A DNA stretch of 33,892 bases from Nocardia cerradoensis NBRC 101014. GTDB lineage: Bacteria; Actinomycetota; Actinomycetes; Mycobacteriales; Mycobacteriaceae. Below the pieces are notes generated by a model. It saw nothing but the letters and a program-made list of their open reading frames with translations. It was not told where the DNA came from and made no database searches. Location of the stretch: assembly GCF_000308535.1 (NCBI RefSeq), contig NZ_BAFW01000230.1, positions 1-33,892 of the forward strand. Direction: 5' to 3'. Both the position numbers and the translations under genes were made by a program. This document shows, one piece after another, positions 17,844 to 26,208 of this stretch (positions within the stretch are counted from its first letter, which is position 1; each line of letters begins with the position of its first letter).

Positions 17844-19000
17844 AGTCCCAGCTCCCGTCCGATCAGCATCAACTGCACCTCGGTCGTGCCCTCGCCGATT
17901 TCCAGAATCTTGGAATCGCGATAGTGCCGGGCCACAGCATATTCGTTCATGAAGCCGTAGCCGCCGAAAATCTGGGTGGCATCGCGGGCGTTGTCCATCG
18001 CGGCCTCGCTGGCGACCAGTTTCGCGATCGCGGCCTGCTTCTTGAACGGTTTGCCCGCCAGCATCAAGGCCGCCGCGTCGTAGTAGGCGGTGCGCGCGGC
18101 GTGCGCTCGCGCCTCCATCCGCGCGATCTTGAACGCCACCGCCTGATTGCGGCCGATGGCGCGACCGAACGCCTCCCGCTCACCGGCGTAGCGCACGCTC
18201 TCGTCGACACAGCCCTGCGCCGCGCCGACCGACAGCGCCGCGATCGCGATCCGGCCCTCGTCCAGGATCCGCAGGAAATTCGCGTAACCGCGGCCCAGTT
18301 CACCGAGCAGATTCGACTGCGGCACCCGCACGTCGGTGAAGCTCAGCGGATGGGTGTCCGAGGCGTGCCAGCCGACCTTGTTGTAGGCCGGTTCGGCGAC
18401 GAAGCCCGGGGTGTCGGTGGGCACCAGGATGGTGGATATCTCCTTCTTGCCCTCCGACTCCCCGGTCACCGCGGTCACGGTCACCAGCCGGGTGATATCG
18501 GTGCCCGAATTGGTGATGAACTGCTTGCTGCCGTTGATGATCCAGTCGTCGCCGTCGCGCACCGCGGTGGTGCGGGTCCCGCCGGCATCGCTGCCCGCAC
18601 CCGGTTCGGTGAGACCGAAACCGGCCAGCGCGCGCCCGGAGGTCAACTGCGGCAACCACTCCCGCTTCTGCGCCTCGTTGCCGAACCGATAGATCGGCAT
18701 GGCGCCCAGCGACACCCCGGCCTCGAGCGTGATCGCCACACTCTGGTCGATCTTGCCGAGTTCCTCGAGCGCCAGGCACAGCGCGAAGTAGTCGCCGCCC
18801 ATACCGCCGTACTCCTCCGGGAACGGCAGGCCGAACAGGCCCATATCCGCCATGCCGGCGACGACCTCGTACGGGAAGGTATGGGCCGCATCGTGTTTCG
18901 CCGCCACCGGCGCGACCACCTGATTCGCGAAATCGCGGACCGTCAGCGCCAGCTCCCGGTACTCCTCCGGCAGCGTGCCGGTGGACAGGAAATCGCTCAT
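17840..19000 (-). CDS. Acyl-CoA dehydrogenase (FadE19-like)
   Basis: This 386-residue flavoenzyme would oxidise a short branched acyl-CoA to the 2-enoyl-CoA, passing electrons to ETF. Typical marks are the FAD/substrate stretch GFGLTEPGAGSDAGGT, the GEREAFGRAIGRNQAVAFK helix, and ATQIFGGYGFMNEYAVARHY. The C-terminal motif GEGTTEVQ carries a Glu in the place of the canonical catalytic base. Classical isovaleryl-CoA dehydrogenases have Ala/Gly there and use a Glu elsewhere, so this may act on 2-methyl-branched or straight short substrates instead of isovaleryl-CoA. The gene overlaps the biotin carboxylase stop as ATGA and the hydratase start as GTGA, so the block is tightly coupled. Confidence 0.92.
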   Translation of the reverse strand: MSDFLSTGTLPEEYRELALTVRDFANQVVAPVAAKHDAAHTFPYEVVAGMADMGLFGLPFPEEYGGMGGDYFALCLALEELGKIDQSVAITLEAGVSLGAMPIYRFGNEAQKREWLPQLTSGRALAGFGLTEPGAGSDAGGTRTTAVRDGDDWIINGSKQFITNSGTDITRLVTVTAVTGESEGKKEISTILVPTDTPGFVAEPAYNKVGWHASDTHPLSFTDVRVPQSNLLGELGRGYANFLRILDEGRIAIAALSVGAAQGCVDESVRYAGEREAFGRAIGRNQAVAFKIARMEARAHAARTAYYDAAALMLAGKPFKKQAAIAKLVASEAAMDNARDATQIFGGYGFMNEYAVARHYRDSKILEIGEGTTEVQLMLIGRELGL

Positions 19001-21039
19001 GCCTGTGCCTCTTTCTGCTCGGTGTCCGATTCGTCGATGTCCGCAACGGGCTCGGCGGCGATCCGCGCCAGGACCTGTTCGACCTGTACCTGGTCACCCG
19101 CGGCGACCAGCAACTCCACCTTTCCGGCGACCGGCGCGGTCAAGGTGTGTTCCATCTTCATCGCCTCCACCACCACGACCGGGGTACCGGCGGCCACCTC
19201 GGTGCCCGGCGCCACATGCACCGCGATCACCGAACCCGGCATGGGGCTGAGGATTTCGGCGTCGGTGAGCTCTTCGTCGCCGCCGCGCAGACTCGGTTCG
19301 GCCACCTCGCGCACCGCCGCGACACCGTCGGCGCCGGCCACCCAGATCGGGCCGGCCTGTTCGGCGACCCGGTAGCGCAGCCGGATTCCGTCGAGGACGA
19401 TCGTCAGCACCGCGTCGTCGAGAGCGGCGGTCAGCGAACGCGGCAGCCCGGTGTCCACCGCCACCCACGCGTCGGTGGGTGTGCCCGTAATCGCCACGTG
19501 CACAACGCGTTCGCCGCCTTCGAGTCGCAGCACCGTGGGCGCCGCGGTGCCGATGCGCCAGCCGTCCGGGATTTCCCAGGGGCCCTGCGGTGCGGCCGGC
19601 CACGCCCGCAGCCAACGCGCCACCGCCGCCGCGACGAACTGGTCGTCGGTGACCGGCGCGGGCCGGAAATCTCCGGCGCGCCGGTCCAGCAGCCCGGTGT
19701 CGAGATCACCGCGCAGCACATCGGGATCGGCCAGCAGGAACCGCAGGAAGTCGGTATTGGTGCGCACGCCGAGCACCTGGGTGCCGGCCAGCGCCTGATC
19801 CAGCCGGGCGATCGCGGTCGCGCGATCGGGGCCGTGCGCGATCACCTTCGACAGCATCGGGTCGTAGTCGCTGCCGATCACACTGCCGGTGCGCAGCCCG
19901 GAATCCACTCGCACGCCGGGCCCCTGCGGTTCGGCCAGCGCCAGCACGGTGCCGCCGGTGGGCAGGAAGTCGCGGCCGGGATCCTCGGCGTAGACGCGGG
20001 CCTCCACGGCGTGCCCGGTGAGCTGGATGTCGTCCTGTTCGGCGACGATCTTCTGCCCGGCCGCGACGCGAACCTGGCACTCCACCAGATCTACCCCGGT
20101 CACCAGTTCGGTCACCGGATGTTCGACCTGCAGCCGGGTGTTCATCTCCATGAAGAAGAACTCGTCCGGCCGGTCGGCGGAGACGATGAATTCGACGGTG
20201 CCCGCGCCCACGTAGTCGACGCTGCGCGCGGTGTTGCAGGCGGCGGCGCCGATCCGGGCCCGTGTCTGCGGGTCCAGCAGCGGCGAGGGCGCCTCCTCGA
20301 TGACCTTCTGATGCCGGCGCTGCAGGCTGCATTCCCGCTCGCCCAGATGCAGGACGTTGCCGAACCGGTCGGCGAGGATCTGCACCTCGATATGCCGGGG
20401 AGTGGCGACGAACCGTTCCAGGAACAGGGTGTCGTCGCCGAACGCCGCGGCGGCCTCCCGGCGCGCGCTCACCAGCGCCGCGGGAAGATCGGCGGGATCG
20501 TCGACTCGGCGCATACCCTTGCCGCCACCGCCCGCCGACGGTTTGACCAGCACCGGATACCCGACTTCGGTTGCGGCCGAGATCAATTCGTCGTCGGTGA
20601 GGCCGGGCCGGGCGATACCGGGCACGACCGGCACGCCGAAATCGGCGACCGCGGTCTTGGCCGCGATCTTGTCGCCCATGATCTCGATCGCCCGCACGGG
20701 CGGACCGAGGAAGACGATGCCGGCCTTCTCCAGCGCCGCGGCGAAGGCCGAATTCTCCGACAGGAAGCCGTAACCGGGGTGCACGGCCTGCGCACCGGAT
20801 CGCACGGCCGCATCCACTACTCGATCGATGTCGAGGTAACTCTGCCGCGCCGGGGCCGGGCCCAGCCGCACCGCGACGTCCGCCTCGGCCACGTGCCGGG
20901 CGGCGACATCGGCGTCGCTGTAGACCGCGACCGAGCGAATACCCATGGCCCGCAGCGTGCGGATCACGCGCACCGCGATCTCGCCGCGGTTGGCGACCAG
21001 CACGGTGTCGAAGGGCACCGGGTGAGATTTGTTCAGCAT
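18997..21039 (-). CDS. accA1: Acyl-CoA (methylcrotonyl-CoA type) carboxylase alpha subunit: biotin carboxylase plus biotin carrier
   Basis: This 680-residue biotin-dependent subunit uses ATP and bicarbonate to carboxylate its own biotin. The N-terminal biotin carboxylase domain begins VLVANRGEIAVRVIRT. It has the ATP-grasp loop KPSAGGGGKGMR and the segment FFFMEMNTRLQVEHPVTE. A BT-type linker lies around residues 470-590. The C-terminal biotin carrier ends with VVVVEAMKMEH, whose Lys is biotinylated. A longer reading frame reaches further upstream into the beta-subunit gene. I chose ATG 21039 because the conserved domain starts 11 residues later and the beta subunit ends 5 bp before it. It pairs with the following carboxyltransferase. 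Similar proteins in mycobacteria are AccA1. Confidence 0.94.
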   Translation of the reverse strand: MLNKSHPVPFDTVLVANRGEIAVRVIRTLRAMGIRSVAVYSDADVAARHVAEADVAVRLGPAPARQSYLDIDRVVDAAVRSGAQAVHPGYGFLSENSAFAAALEKAGIVFLGPPVRAIEIMGDKIAAKTAVADFGVPVVPGIARPGLTDDELISAATEVGYPVLVKPSAGGGGKGMRRVDDPADLPAALVSARREAAAAFGDDTLFLERFVATPRHIEVQILADRFGNVLHLGERECSLQRRHQKVIEEAPSPLLDPQTRARIGAAACNTARSVDYVGAGTVEFIVSADRPDEFFFMEMNTRLQVEHPVTELVTGVDLVECQVRVAAGQKIVAEQDDIQLTGHAVEARVYAEDPGRDFLPTGGTVLALAEPQGPGVRVDSGLRTGSVIGSDYDPMLSKVIAHGPDRATAIARLDQALAGTQVLGVRTNTDFLRFLLADPDVLRGDLDTGLLDRRAGDFRPAPVTDDQFVAAAVARWLRAWPAAPQGPWEIPDGWRIGTAAPTVLRLEGGERVVHVAITGTPTDAWVAVDTGLPRSLTAALDDAVLTIVLDGIRLRYRVAEQAGPIWVAGADGVAAVREVAEPSLRGGDEELTDAEILSPMPGSVIAVHVAPGTEVAAGTPVVVVEAMKMEHTLTAPVAGKVELLVAAGDQVQVEQVLARIAAEPVADIDESDTEQKEAQA

Positions 21040-21044
21040 GGTGA

Positions 21045-22622
21045 TCACATCCGGAATACGCCGTAGGAGACAGGTTCGAGGGGCGCCTGCGCGCAGACCG
21101 ACAGGGCCAGGCCGAGCACGGTCCTGGTGTCGGCGGGATCGATGACCCCGTCGTCCCACAGCCGGGCGGTGGAGTAGTACGGATTGCCCTGGCGCTCGTA
21201 CTGCTCCCGGATCGGCGCCTTGAACTGCTCCTCCTGCTCCGCGCTCCAGGCATCACCGAGCTGATCGCCGCGCACCGTGGCCAGCACCGAGGCGGCCTGC
21301 TCACCGCCCATCACCGAGATGCGGGCGTTCGGCCACATCCACAGGAAGCGCGGCGAATAGGCGCGCCCGCACATCGAATAGTTTCCGGCGCCGTAGGAAC
21401 CGCCGATCACCACCGTCAGCTTCGGCACCCGCGCGCAGGCGACCGCGGTCACCATCTTCGCGCCGTGTTTGGCGATACCGCTCGCCTCGTAGTCGCGCCC
21501 GACCATGAAGCCGGTGATGTTCTGCAGGAACACCAGCGGAATGACCCGCTTGTCGCACAATTCGATGAAATGCGCGCCCTTCTGGGCGGATTCGCCGAAC
21601 AGCACGCCGTTGTTGGCGACGATGCCGACCGGGTGGCCGTGGATGCGCGCGAAGCCGGTGACCAGGGTGCGGCCGTATTCGGCCTTGAATTCCTGGAATT
21701 CACCGCCGTCCACGATGCGCTCGATCACCTCGTGCACGTCGTAGGGCGTACGCAGGTCCACCGGGACCACGTCGTAGAGCTCCGACTGCGGGGCGATGGC
21801 ATCGACCGGCGCCGCGATCTCCCACGGACTCGGCGACTTCGGCGCGAAGGTGCCGACGATGCGGCGCACGATCCGCAGCGCGTCCTCGTCACTGTCGGCC
21901 AGATGATCGGTGACACCCGATGTGCGCGAATGCAATTCGCCACCACCGAGCTCCTCCGCGGTGACCACCTCGCCGGTGGCGGCCTTCACCAGCGGCGGCC
22001 CGCCGAGGAAGATCGTGCCCTGATTGCGCACGATCACGGCCTCGTCGCTCATCGCGGGAACATAGGCGCCGCCCGCGGTGCAGGATCCCAGCACCGCCGC
22101 GATCTGCGGAATCCCCTTGGCGCTCATGGTCGCCTGGTTGTAGAAGATCCGGCCGAAATGTTCGCGGTCGGGGAAGACCTCGTCCTGATGCGGCAGATGC
22201 GCACCACCGGAGTCCACGAGGTAGATGCACGGCAGATGGTTCTGCAGTGCCACCTCCTGCGCGCGCAGATGCTTCTTGACCGTCATCGGGTAGTAGGTGC
22301 CGCCCTTGACCGTCGCATCGTTGGCGACGATCACGCACTCCCGGCCGGACACCCGTCCGATACCGCCGATCACCCCGGCGCCCGGACAGTCGTCGCCGTA
22401 CATTCCGTCGGCCGCCAGCGGCGAGAGTTCCAGGAACGGGCTGCCGGGATCCAGCAGCCGGTCCACCCGCTGGCGCGGCAGCAGTTTGCCGCGCGCCAGA
22501 TGGCGCTCGCGGGCCCGCTCGGGTCCGCCGAGCGCACTCGCAGCCAGTTTCGCGCGCAGCTCGTCGAGCAGCGCCAGATGTGCGGCACGATTGCCGGCCT
22601 GCACGTCCTGCGTCAGGGTCAT
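21045..22622 (-). CDS. accD1: Acyl-CoA (methylcrotonyl-CoA type) carboxylase beta subunit, carboxyltransferase
   Basis: This 525-residue carboxyltransferase transfers CO2 from biotin to the acyl-CoA. The two crotonase-like halves are visible: the first with LVDSGGAHLPHQDEVFPD and GSCTAGGAYVPAM, the second with FLQNITGFMVGRDYE and VIGGSYGAGNYSMCGRAYSP. These are the methylcrotonyl-CoA carboxylase/AccD1 variants of the oxyanion-hole loops. It is the first gene of the catabolic operon. ATG 22622 is favoured over the GTG one codon upstream because AGGA lies seven bases before it. Its product with the alpha subunit would convert 3-methylcrotonyl-CoA to 3-methylglutaconyl-CoA. Confidence 0.95.
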   Translation of the reverse strand: MTLTQDVQAGNRAAHLALLDELRAKLAASALGGPERARERHLARGKLLPRQRVDRLLDPGSPFLELSPLAADGMYGDDCPGAGVIGGIGRVSGRECVIVANDATVKGGTYYPMTVKKHLRAQEVALQNHLPCIYLVDSGGAHLPHQDEVFPDREHFGRIFYNQATMSAKGIPQIAAVLGSCTAGGAYVPAMSDEAVIVRNQGTIFLGGPPLVKAATGEVVTAEELGGGELHSRTSGVTDHLADSDEDALRIVRRIVGTFAPKSPSPWEIAAPVDAIAPQSELYDVVPVDLRTPYDVHEVIERIVDGGEFQEFKAEYGRTLVTGFARIHGHPVGIVANNGVLFGESAQKGAHFIELCDKRVIPLVFLQNITGFMVGRDYEASGIAKHGAKMVTAVACARVPKLTVVIGGSYGAGNYSMCGRAYSPRFLWMWPNARISVMGGEQAASVLATVRGDQLGDAWSAEQEEQFKAPIREQYERQGNPYYSTARLWDDGVIDPADTRTVLGLALSVCAQAPLEPVSYGVFRM

Positions 22623-22642
22623 CACGCCATCCTGCCCATTCG

Positions 22643-22689
22643 GTTAGTGGCCAATAACTGGAATCTAAGATAATCTTCGTTAACTGAAA
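22643..22689. promoter_or_regulatory. Palindromic operator region between the catabolic operon and the TetR gene
   Basis: This low-GC stretch in the 127-bp divergent gap has three elements. One is an imperfect palindrome, GTTAGTGGCCAATAAC (22643-22658, two mismatched positions). One is a perfect AAGAT-A-ATCTT (22667-22677). The third is a direct repeat, TAACTGGAA/TAACTGAAA, at 22655 and 22681. It lies where a TetR dimer could block both promoters. The regulator-to-site link is inferred from position. Confidence 0.5.
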
Positions 22690-22749
22690 TGTCCAGGCGT
22701 GCCGGCACCGCGACCCGCCGAACGCCCCCGGCCTGCGGAGAGGAGCCCG

Positions 22750-23343
22750 ATGAGCAGCAGTGAGGCCATCGCCCCCACACGCCGGGAGCAGCTCAAGGCG
22801 CAGCGGCGGCAACAGTTACTGGAGGCCGGGGCACGGCTTATCGCCGACCGCGGCTTCCCCGGCGTGCGGCTCGACGACCTCGGCGCGGCGGCCGGTATCA
22901 GCGGCCCGGCGGTCTACCGGCACTTCCCCAACAAGGAAGCGCTCCTGGTGGAATTGCTGGTCGGGATCAGTACCCGGCTGTTCGAGGGCGGTAAGGCGGT
23001 CGCCGAACAGGCCGAGTCCCCGCGCGCGGCACTGTCCGGGCTGATCGAGTTCCATCTCGACTTCGCCCTCGGCGAGCCCGAACTCATCCGCATCCAGGAT
23101 CGGGACCTGGAAAGCCTGCCGGAATCCGCCCGCCGGCAGGTGCGCCGCCTGCAGCGGCAGTACGTGGAGATCTGGGTCGGGGTGCTGCGCGGCCTGCATC
23201 CGGACCTGGACGAGACCGCCGCGCGGGTCAAGGCGCACGCCACCTTCGGCCTGATCAACTCCACACCGCACAGCGCCACTCCCACCCTGGCCGGACGGGC
23301 CCGGCCCATCCTGCGGGAGATGGCCTGGGCGGCGCTGAGCTGA
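22750..23343 (+). CDS. TetR-family transcriptional regulator, probable controller of the adjacent catabolic operon
   Basis: This is a 197-residue regulator. The N-terminal helix-turn-helix is complete: LLEAGARLIADRGFPGVRLD, then LGAAAGISGPAVYRHFPNKE, and ALLVELL. The remainder is an alpha-helical ligand domain of ordinary length, including a hydrophobic FHLDFALGEPELIRIQDRDL segment. The ATG at 22750 follows a strong GAGGAG. The gene is divergent from the carboxylase genes across a gap with palindromes, the classic layout for a repressor released by an acyl-CoA or related intermediate. I do not have a firm family name for it. It is convergent with the SRPBCC gene 22 bp downstream. Confidence 0.92.
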   Translation: MSSSEAIAPTRREQLKAQRRQQLLEAGARLIADRGFPGVRLDDLGAAAGISGPAVYRHFPNKEALLVELLVGISTRLFEGGKAVAEQAESPRAALSGLIEFHLDFALGEPELIRIQDRDLESLPESARRQVRRLQRQYVEIWVGVLRGLHPDLDETAARVKAHATFGLINSTPHSATPTLAGRARPILREMAWAALS

Positions 23344-23365
23344 GCCGAGGAGCCGGGCCGGCGGT

Positions 23366-23809
23366 CTAGTCGCGGCGGAGTTCGGCTTCGGCGGTGGAGA
23401 GGACCATACTCACGCCCAGATAGACGGCGGGGATCAGCGCGAGGGTCCACGCGGCAGCGAAAAGCGGTGTGGCGACCTCGAATTGGGAATGCCAGCGCAC
23501 CCGGGTCCCCTCCGGATGGTCGTCGAAGGTCACGGTTCCGTCCTGGCGGCGCAGCGGCGGAAGCGATTTCAGCACGCGATAACGGAACAGTCGCGGAGGG
23601 TCGTAGTCGACGACCTCCTCGGTCAGCCGCAGCAGCGGCGTGACCAGCAGCCGCACCGCCCCGACCCCGTGTTCGGAGACATTGCCCGGACGGACCGGAG
23701 TGACCCGCCGGATCGCCGGAACGCGCTGGTAGTTGGTGGCGTCGGTGATCCAGTCGAAGACGTCGGCGCGGGGTGCCCGGATGATCCGTTCCAGGTCCAG
23801 CGTGCGCAT
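23366..23809 (-). CDS. SRPBCC-fold protein (polyketide cyclase/dehydrase-like)
   Basis: This 147-residue protein has the START-like helix-grip pattern: LERIIRAPRADVFDWITDAT at the N-terminus, then strands ending VRLLVTPLLRLTEEVVDYDP, GTVTFDDHPEGTRVRWHSQF, and a long hydrophobic C-terminal helix (residues ~118-140). Proteins of this kind bind a lipid or aromatic ligand in a cavity; no enzyme function can be read off. ATG 23809 is chosen because AAGGGA lies six bases upstream. A longer frame reaching 23908 reads through sequence with no coding character. It is divergent from the tandem-TetR gene across a 442-bp gap. Confidence 0.82.
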   Translation of the reverse strand: MRTLDLERIIRAPRADVFDWITDATNYQRVPAIRRVTPVRPGNVSEHGVGAVRLLVTPLLRLTEEVVDYDPPRLFRYRVLKSLPPLRRQDGTVTFDDHPEGTRVRWHSQFEVATPLFAAAWTLALIPAVYLGVSMVLSTAEAELRRD

Positions 23810-24251
23810 CGAGAGTCCCTTCGCTACCGCGGTGTCGGATGAATTCCCGACCGGCGGGGATGCCGGATCGGTGCCGAGTGCCAGCGCAGCGTACGGCGCG
23901 GCGGGCACCCGCTGCCAGTGACGAGAGTCGAAACGATGCTATTTCGATACGAGCAAGCGATCTGGTCGTTCGCCCAAGCCGCGCGGCGTCCACGAAAAGA
24001 TGAATCCGGTCGGTATTTCCTTGTGACAGAAAGCCTTTCGCTCACTCCGGCAGACCCCCGTCGCCGGCGAGCCGGCGGCGATGGTCCACAATTGTCCCGA
24101 TCCGGCCCGGAACCGGCCTTCGACCCCGCACCGATCCCCGGTCGACCTCCCGGAACCGGCGGTAACACCGGGCAGCCGGAAATCATCCGGTGACTACCAT
24201 GGCATTCATGAGTGCCGAGGAGTGCCGCCGCACCACAGACAGGCCGGAACC
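23810..24251. promoter_or_regulatory. 442-bp divergent intergenic region with an inverted repeat; no convincing gene
   Basis: The gap between the SRPBCC gene and the tandem-TetR gene holds a perfect inverted repeat TCGAAA-N8-TTTCGA (23928-23947) in a lower-GC patch. The patch around 23935-24050 is the best place for promoters. A 91-codon open frame at 23918-24193 has no ribosome site and an Arg/Pro/Gly-rich composition typical of non-coding GC-rich DNA, so I do not call it. Confidence 0.4.
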
Positions 24252-25505
24252 GTGAGCGTAGAGCGTGGCACCGCGAGCCCCGCAGAACAGCCGACAACAA
24301 AGCCGCAGGAGCGGGTGATTCGCCGACGCCCGAAGAATCGGCGCGCCCAGATCGCCGCGACCTCGGCGGCGGCCTTCGGCTCGCTGGGGTATCACGGGGT
24401 CAGCATGGAGGACATCGCCTCCCGTCTCGGCATTTCCTCGGCGGCCCTGTACCGGCACTATCCGAGCAAGTACGCGCTGTTCCGGGAGGAACTGCTGCGC
24501 CTCGGCGCGCTGACGGTGGAATCGACCACGGTGGCCCCCGAGGCCGCCGAACTTCCGGCGCAGCAGCGGCTGGCCGGCGTGCTCGACGCCATGATCGCCG
24601 CGACCATCGCCAATCGGCCGACCGTGACGCTGGCCCGGTGGGAGGGGCGCTACCTCGACGACACCGATCGCGCCACGCTGGACGAGCAGTTCACCACCTC
24701 GATCCGCGCCCTCGCCGGCCTGCTCGGTGAATTGCGCCCGGAGCTGACCCGCCGCGATCGGCTGGTGCGGGCGGTGGCCTTGCTCAGCATCGTCAGCAGC
24801 ATCGGCGACCACCACGCCACCCTCCCCGTGAAATCGCTGACCGCGGTGCTGAATTCGGCCGCGTGGGCGATCATCGGCGCCGAACTCCCGGACGCCGCGC
24901 CGTCGGCCGGCACGCCGCGCGCGGCGGAGATCCCGCAGTCGTTCAAACACGAACTGCTGCTGAAGAAGTCGGTGGAGCTGTTCCATCAGCGCGGCTATCC
25001 GAATGTGAGCGTGGAGGATATCGCGACGGCCGCGGATCTGTCCGCGGCCTCGGCCGTCTACCGGTATTACCGCAGTAAGAGCGACCTGCTCGCGGCCGCG
25101 TTCCGGCGGGCGGCGGATCGGGTGTCGGGCGCGATCGGCCCGGCCACCGCCTCGTCGAAATCTCCGGCCGAGGCACTGTCGAAACTGATCGGCCTGTATG
25201 TCACCGGGTCGTTCGAAGAACGCGAATTGACCTTCGTCTATTACGCCGAGTTCAGTCACGTCCCGCCCGAGGAACGCACCGTACTGCGCAATATTCAGCG
25301 GCTGATCGTGGCCGAATGGGTGAAATTGCTGGTCGCGGTGCGGCCGGAGCTGTCCGAGGCGCAGGCGCGCATTCTGGTGCAGGCCGGCTTCGGACTCGTG
25401 GTCGATCTGGGCCGGGTCTTCGGCGATGACGAAGACCTCTGCCCGCCGCAGCGAGTCATGGCGCTGATGGAGGTCGTGCTGTTCGGGTCGCCGCGCGGCG
25501 AGTGA
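24252..25505 (+). CDS. Tandem TetR-family regulator with two helix-turn-helix domains
   Basis: This 417-residue protein is two TetR units in one chain. The first DNA-binding domain is at residues 31-78 (RLGISSAALYRHYPSKYALF) with its helical ligand domain to about 205. The second is near 232-282 (SVEDIATAADL, then VYRYYRSKSDLLAA), followed by another ligand domain. The second recognition-helix region carries one extra residue relative to the first (DLSAASAVY against GISSAALY), which may alter or weaken DNA contact. The start is the GTG at 24252, with only a weak GGAA site. It is convergent with the membrane protein gene 5 bp downstream. Two-headed TetR proteins exist in actinobacteria, but I cannot name a characterised homologue. 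Confidence 0.9.
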   Translation: MSVERGTASPAEQPTTKPQERVIRRRPKNRRAQIAATSAAAFGSLGYHGVSMEDIASRLGISSAALYRHYPSKYALFREELLRLGALTVESTTVAPEAAELPAQQRLAGVLDAMIAATIANRPTVTLARWEGRYLDDTDRATLDEQFTTSIRALAGLLGELRPELTRRDRLVRAVALLSIVSSIGDHHATLPVKSLTAVLNSAAWAIIGAELPDAAPSAGTPRAAEIPQSFKHELLLKKSVELFHQRGYPNVSVEDIATAADLSAASAVYRYYRSKSDLLAAAFRRAADRVSGAIGPATASSKSPAEALSKLIGLYVTGSFEERELTFVYYAEFSHVPPEERTVLRNIQRLIVAEWVKLLVAVRPELSEAQARILVQAGFGLVVDLGRVFGDDEDLCPPQRVMALMEVVLFGSPRGE

Positions 25506-25510
25506 TCGCC

Positions 25511-26161
25511 TCAGCTGTTCATCCGCGGCCACGGGTAGAGCGCGAGGTGGATGAGCAGGATCGCCAGCAGACCGAGCAGCAGCGCGGCGACGAATCCCGC
25601 GCGATGCTCGAGATAGCCGATGGTGCGAAACAGGGTGGGGAACGGCACTTCCCGCGCGAAGAACATCGACAGCGCGCTCGGCACGATCACCCACATCACC
25701 GCGATGGTCCCGTACAGCACGTAGGCGCCGGTGAAGGTCCCCGGATCGACCGCGCGGGCTCCGCCGGCGAAGGCGACCGCCACGGCCAGCGCCGCGCAGG
25801 CCAGAACCAGATAGCCGCCCATCCCCTCGGTGCGCACGGCATCCGGGTCGGGGGTGAGCCGGCCGTTGGCCGTGGTCTGCCGGCCCGCGACCGCGGCCGG
25901 GCGCTGCGGCGGTATCGCCAGCTGTGGCAGCGAATAGTAGGCGAGCACGACGATCACGAACACGACCACGAGCCGCACCCACGAATGCGCGTCCTCGAGG
26001 TGGCCGATCGTCGCCGAAATCGTCGGCCAGTCCGCGAGATCGAAGACCGCGGCCAACTCCGGGACCGCGATGACGATGCCCGCCAGCCCCCACATCAGAT
26101 ATCCCCAGAACTCCGCCGAGCGCCCGGCGACCGTCGGCGCGCCGGTAGTGACCTCCGTCAT
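25511..26161 (-). CDS. Multi-pass integral membrane protein of unknown function
   Basis: This 216-residue protein has five probable membrane helices. One is near residue 20-40 (FWGYLMWGLAGIVIAVPELA), one at 63-83 (VRLVVVFVIVVLAYYSLP), one near 120-138, one near 150-168, and one at the C-terminus (AGFVAALLLGLLAILLIHL). Charged loops separate them, including a polar stretch RQTTANGRLTPDPDAVR. I do not recognise the family. ATG 26161 directly follows a GGGAG-like site, which is closer than usual; another in-frame start lies nine codons upstream. It shares its strand with the Nudix regulator 47 bp upstream and could be co-transcribed with it. Confidence 0.8.
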   Translation of the reverse strand: MTEVTTGAPTVAGRSAEFWGYLMWGLAGIVIAVPELAAVFDLADWPTISATIGHLEDAHSWVRLVVVFVIVVLAYYSLPQLAIPPQRPAAVAGRQTTANGRLTPDPDAVRTEGMGGYLVLACAALAVAVAFAGGARAVDPGTFTGAYVLYGTIAVMWVIVPSALSMFFAREVPFPTLFRTIGYLEHRAGFVAALLLGLLAILLIHLALYPWPRMNS

Positions 26162-26208
26162 ACTCCCGTTGTAGCACCGCGCGGGCACACGGCGGCAACG
26201 ACGGGGAA

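Noticed and set aside
23918..24193. A 91-codon frame in the gap before the tandem-TetR gene
   Set aside because: It has no ribosome binding site and an Arg/Pro/Gly-rich composition, and it spans the likely promoter region.
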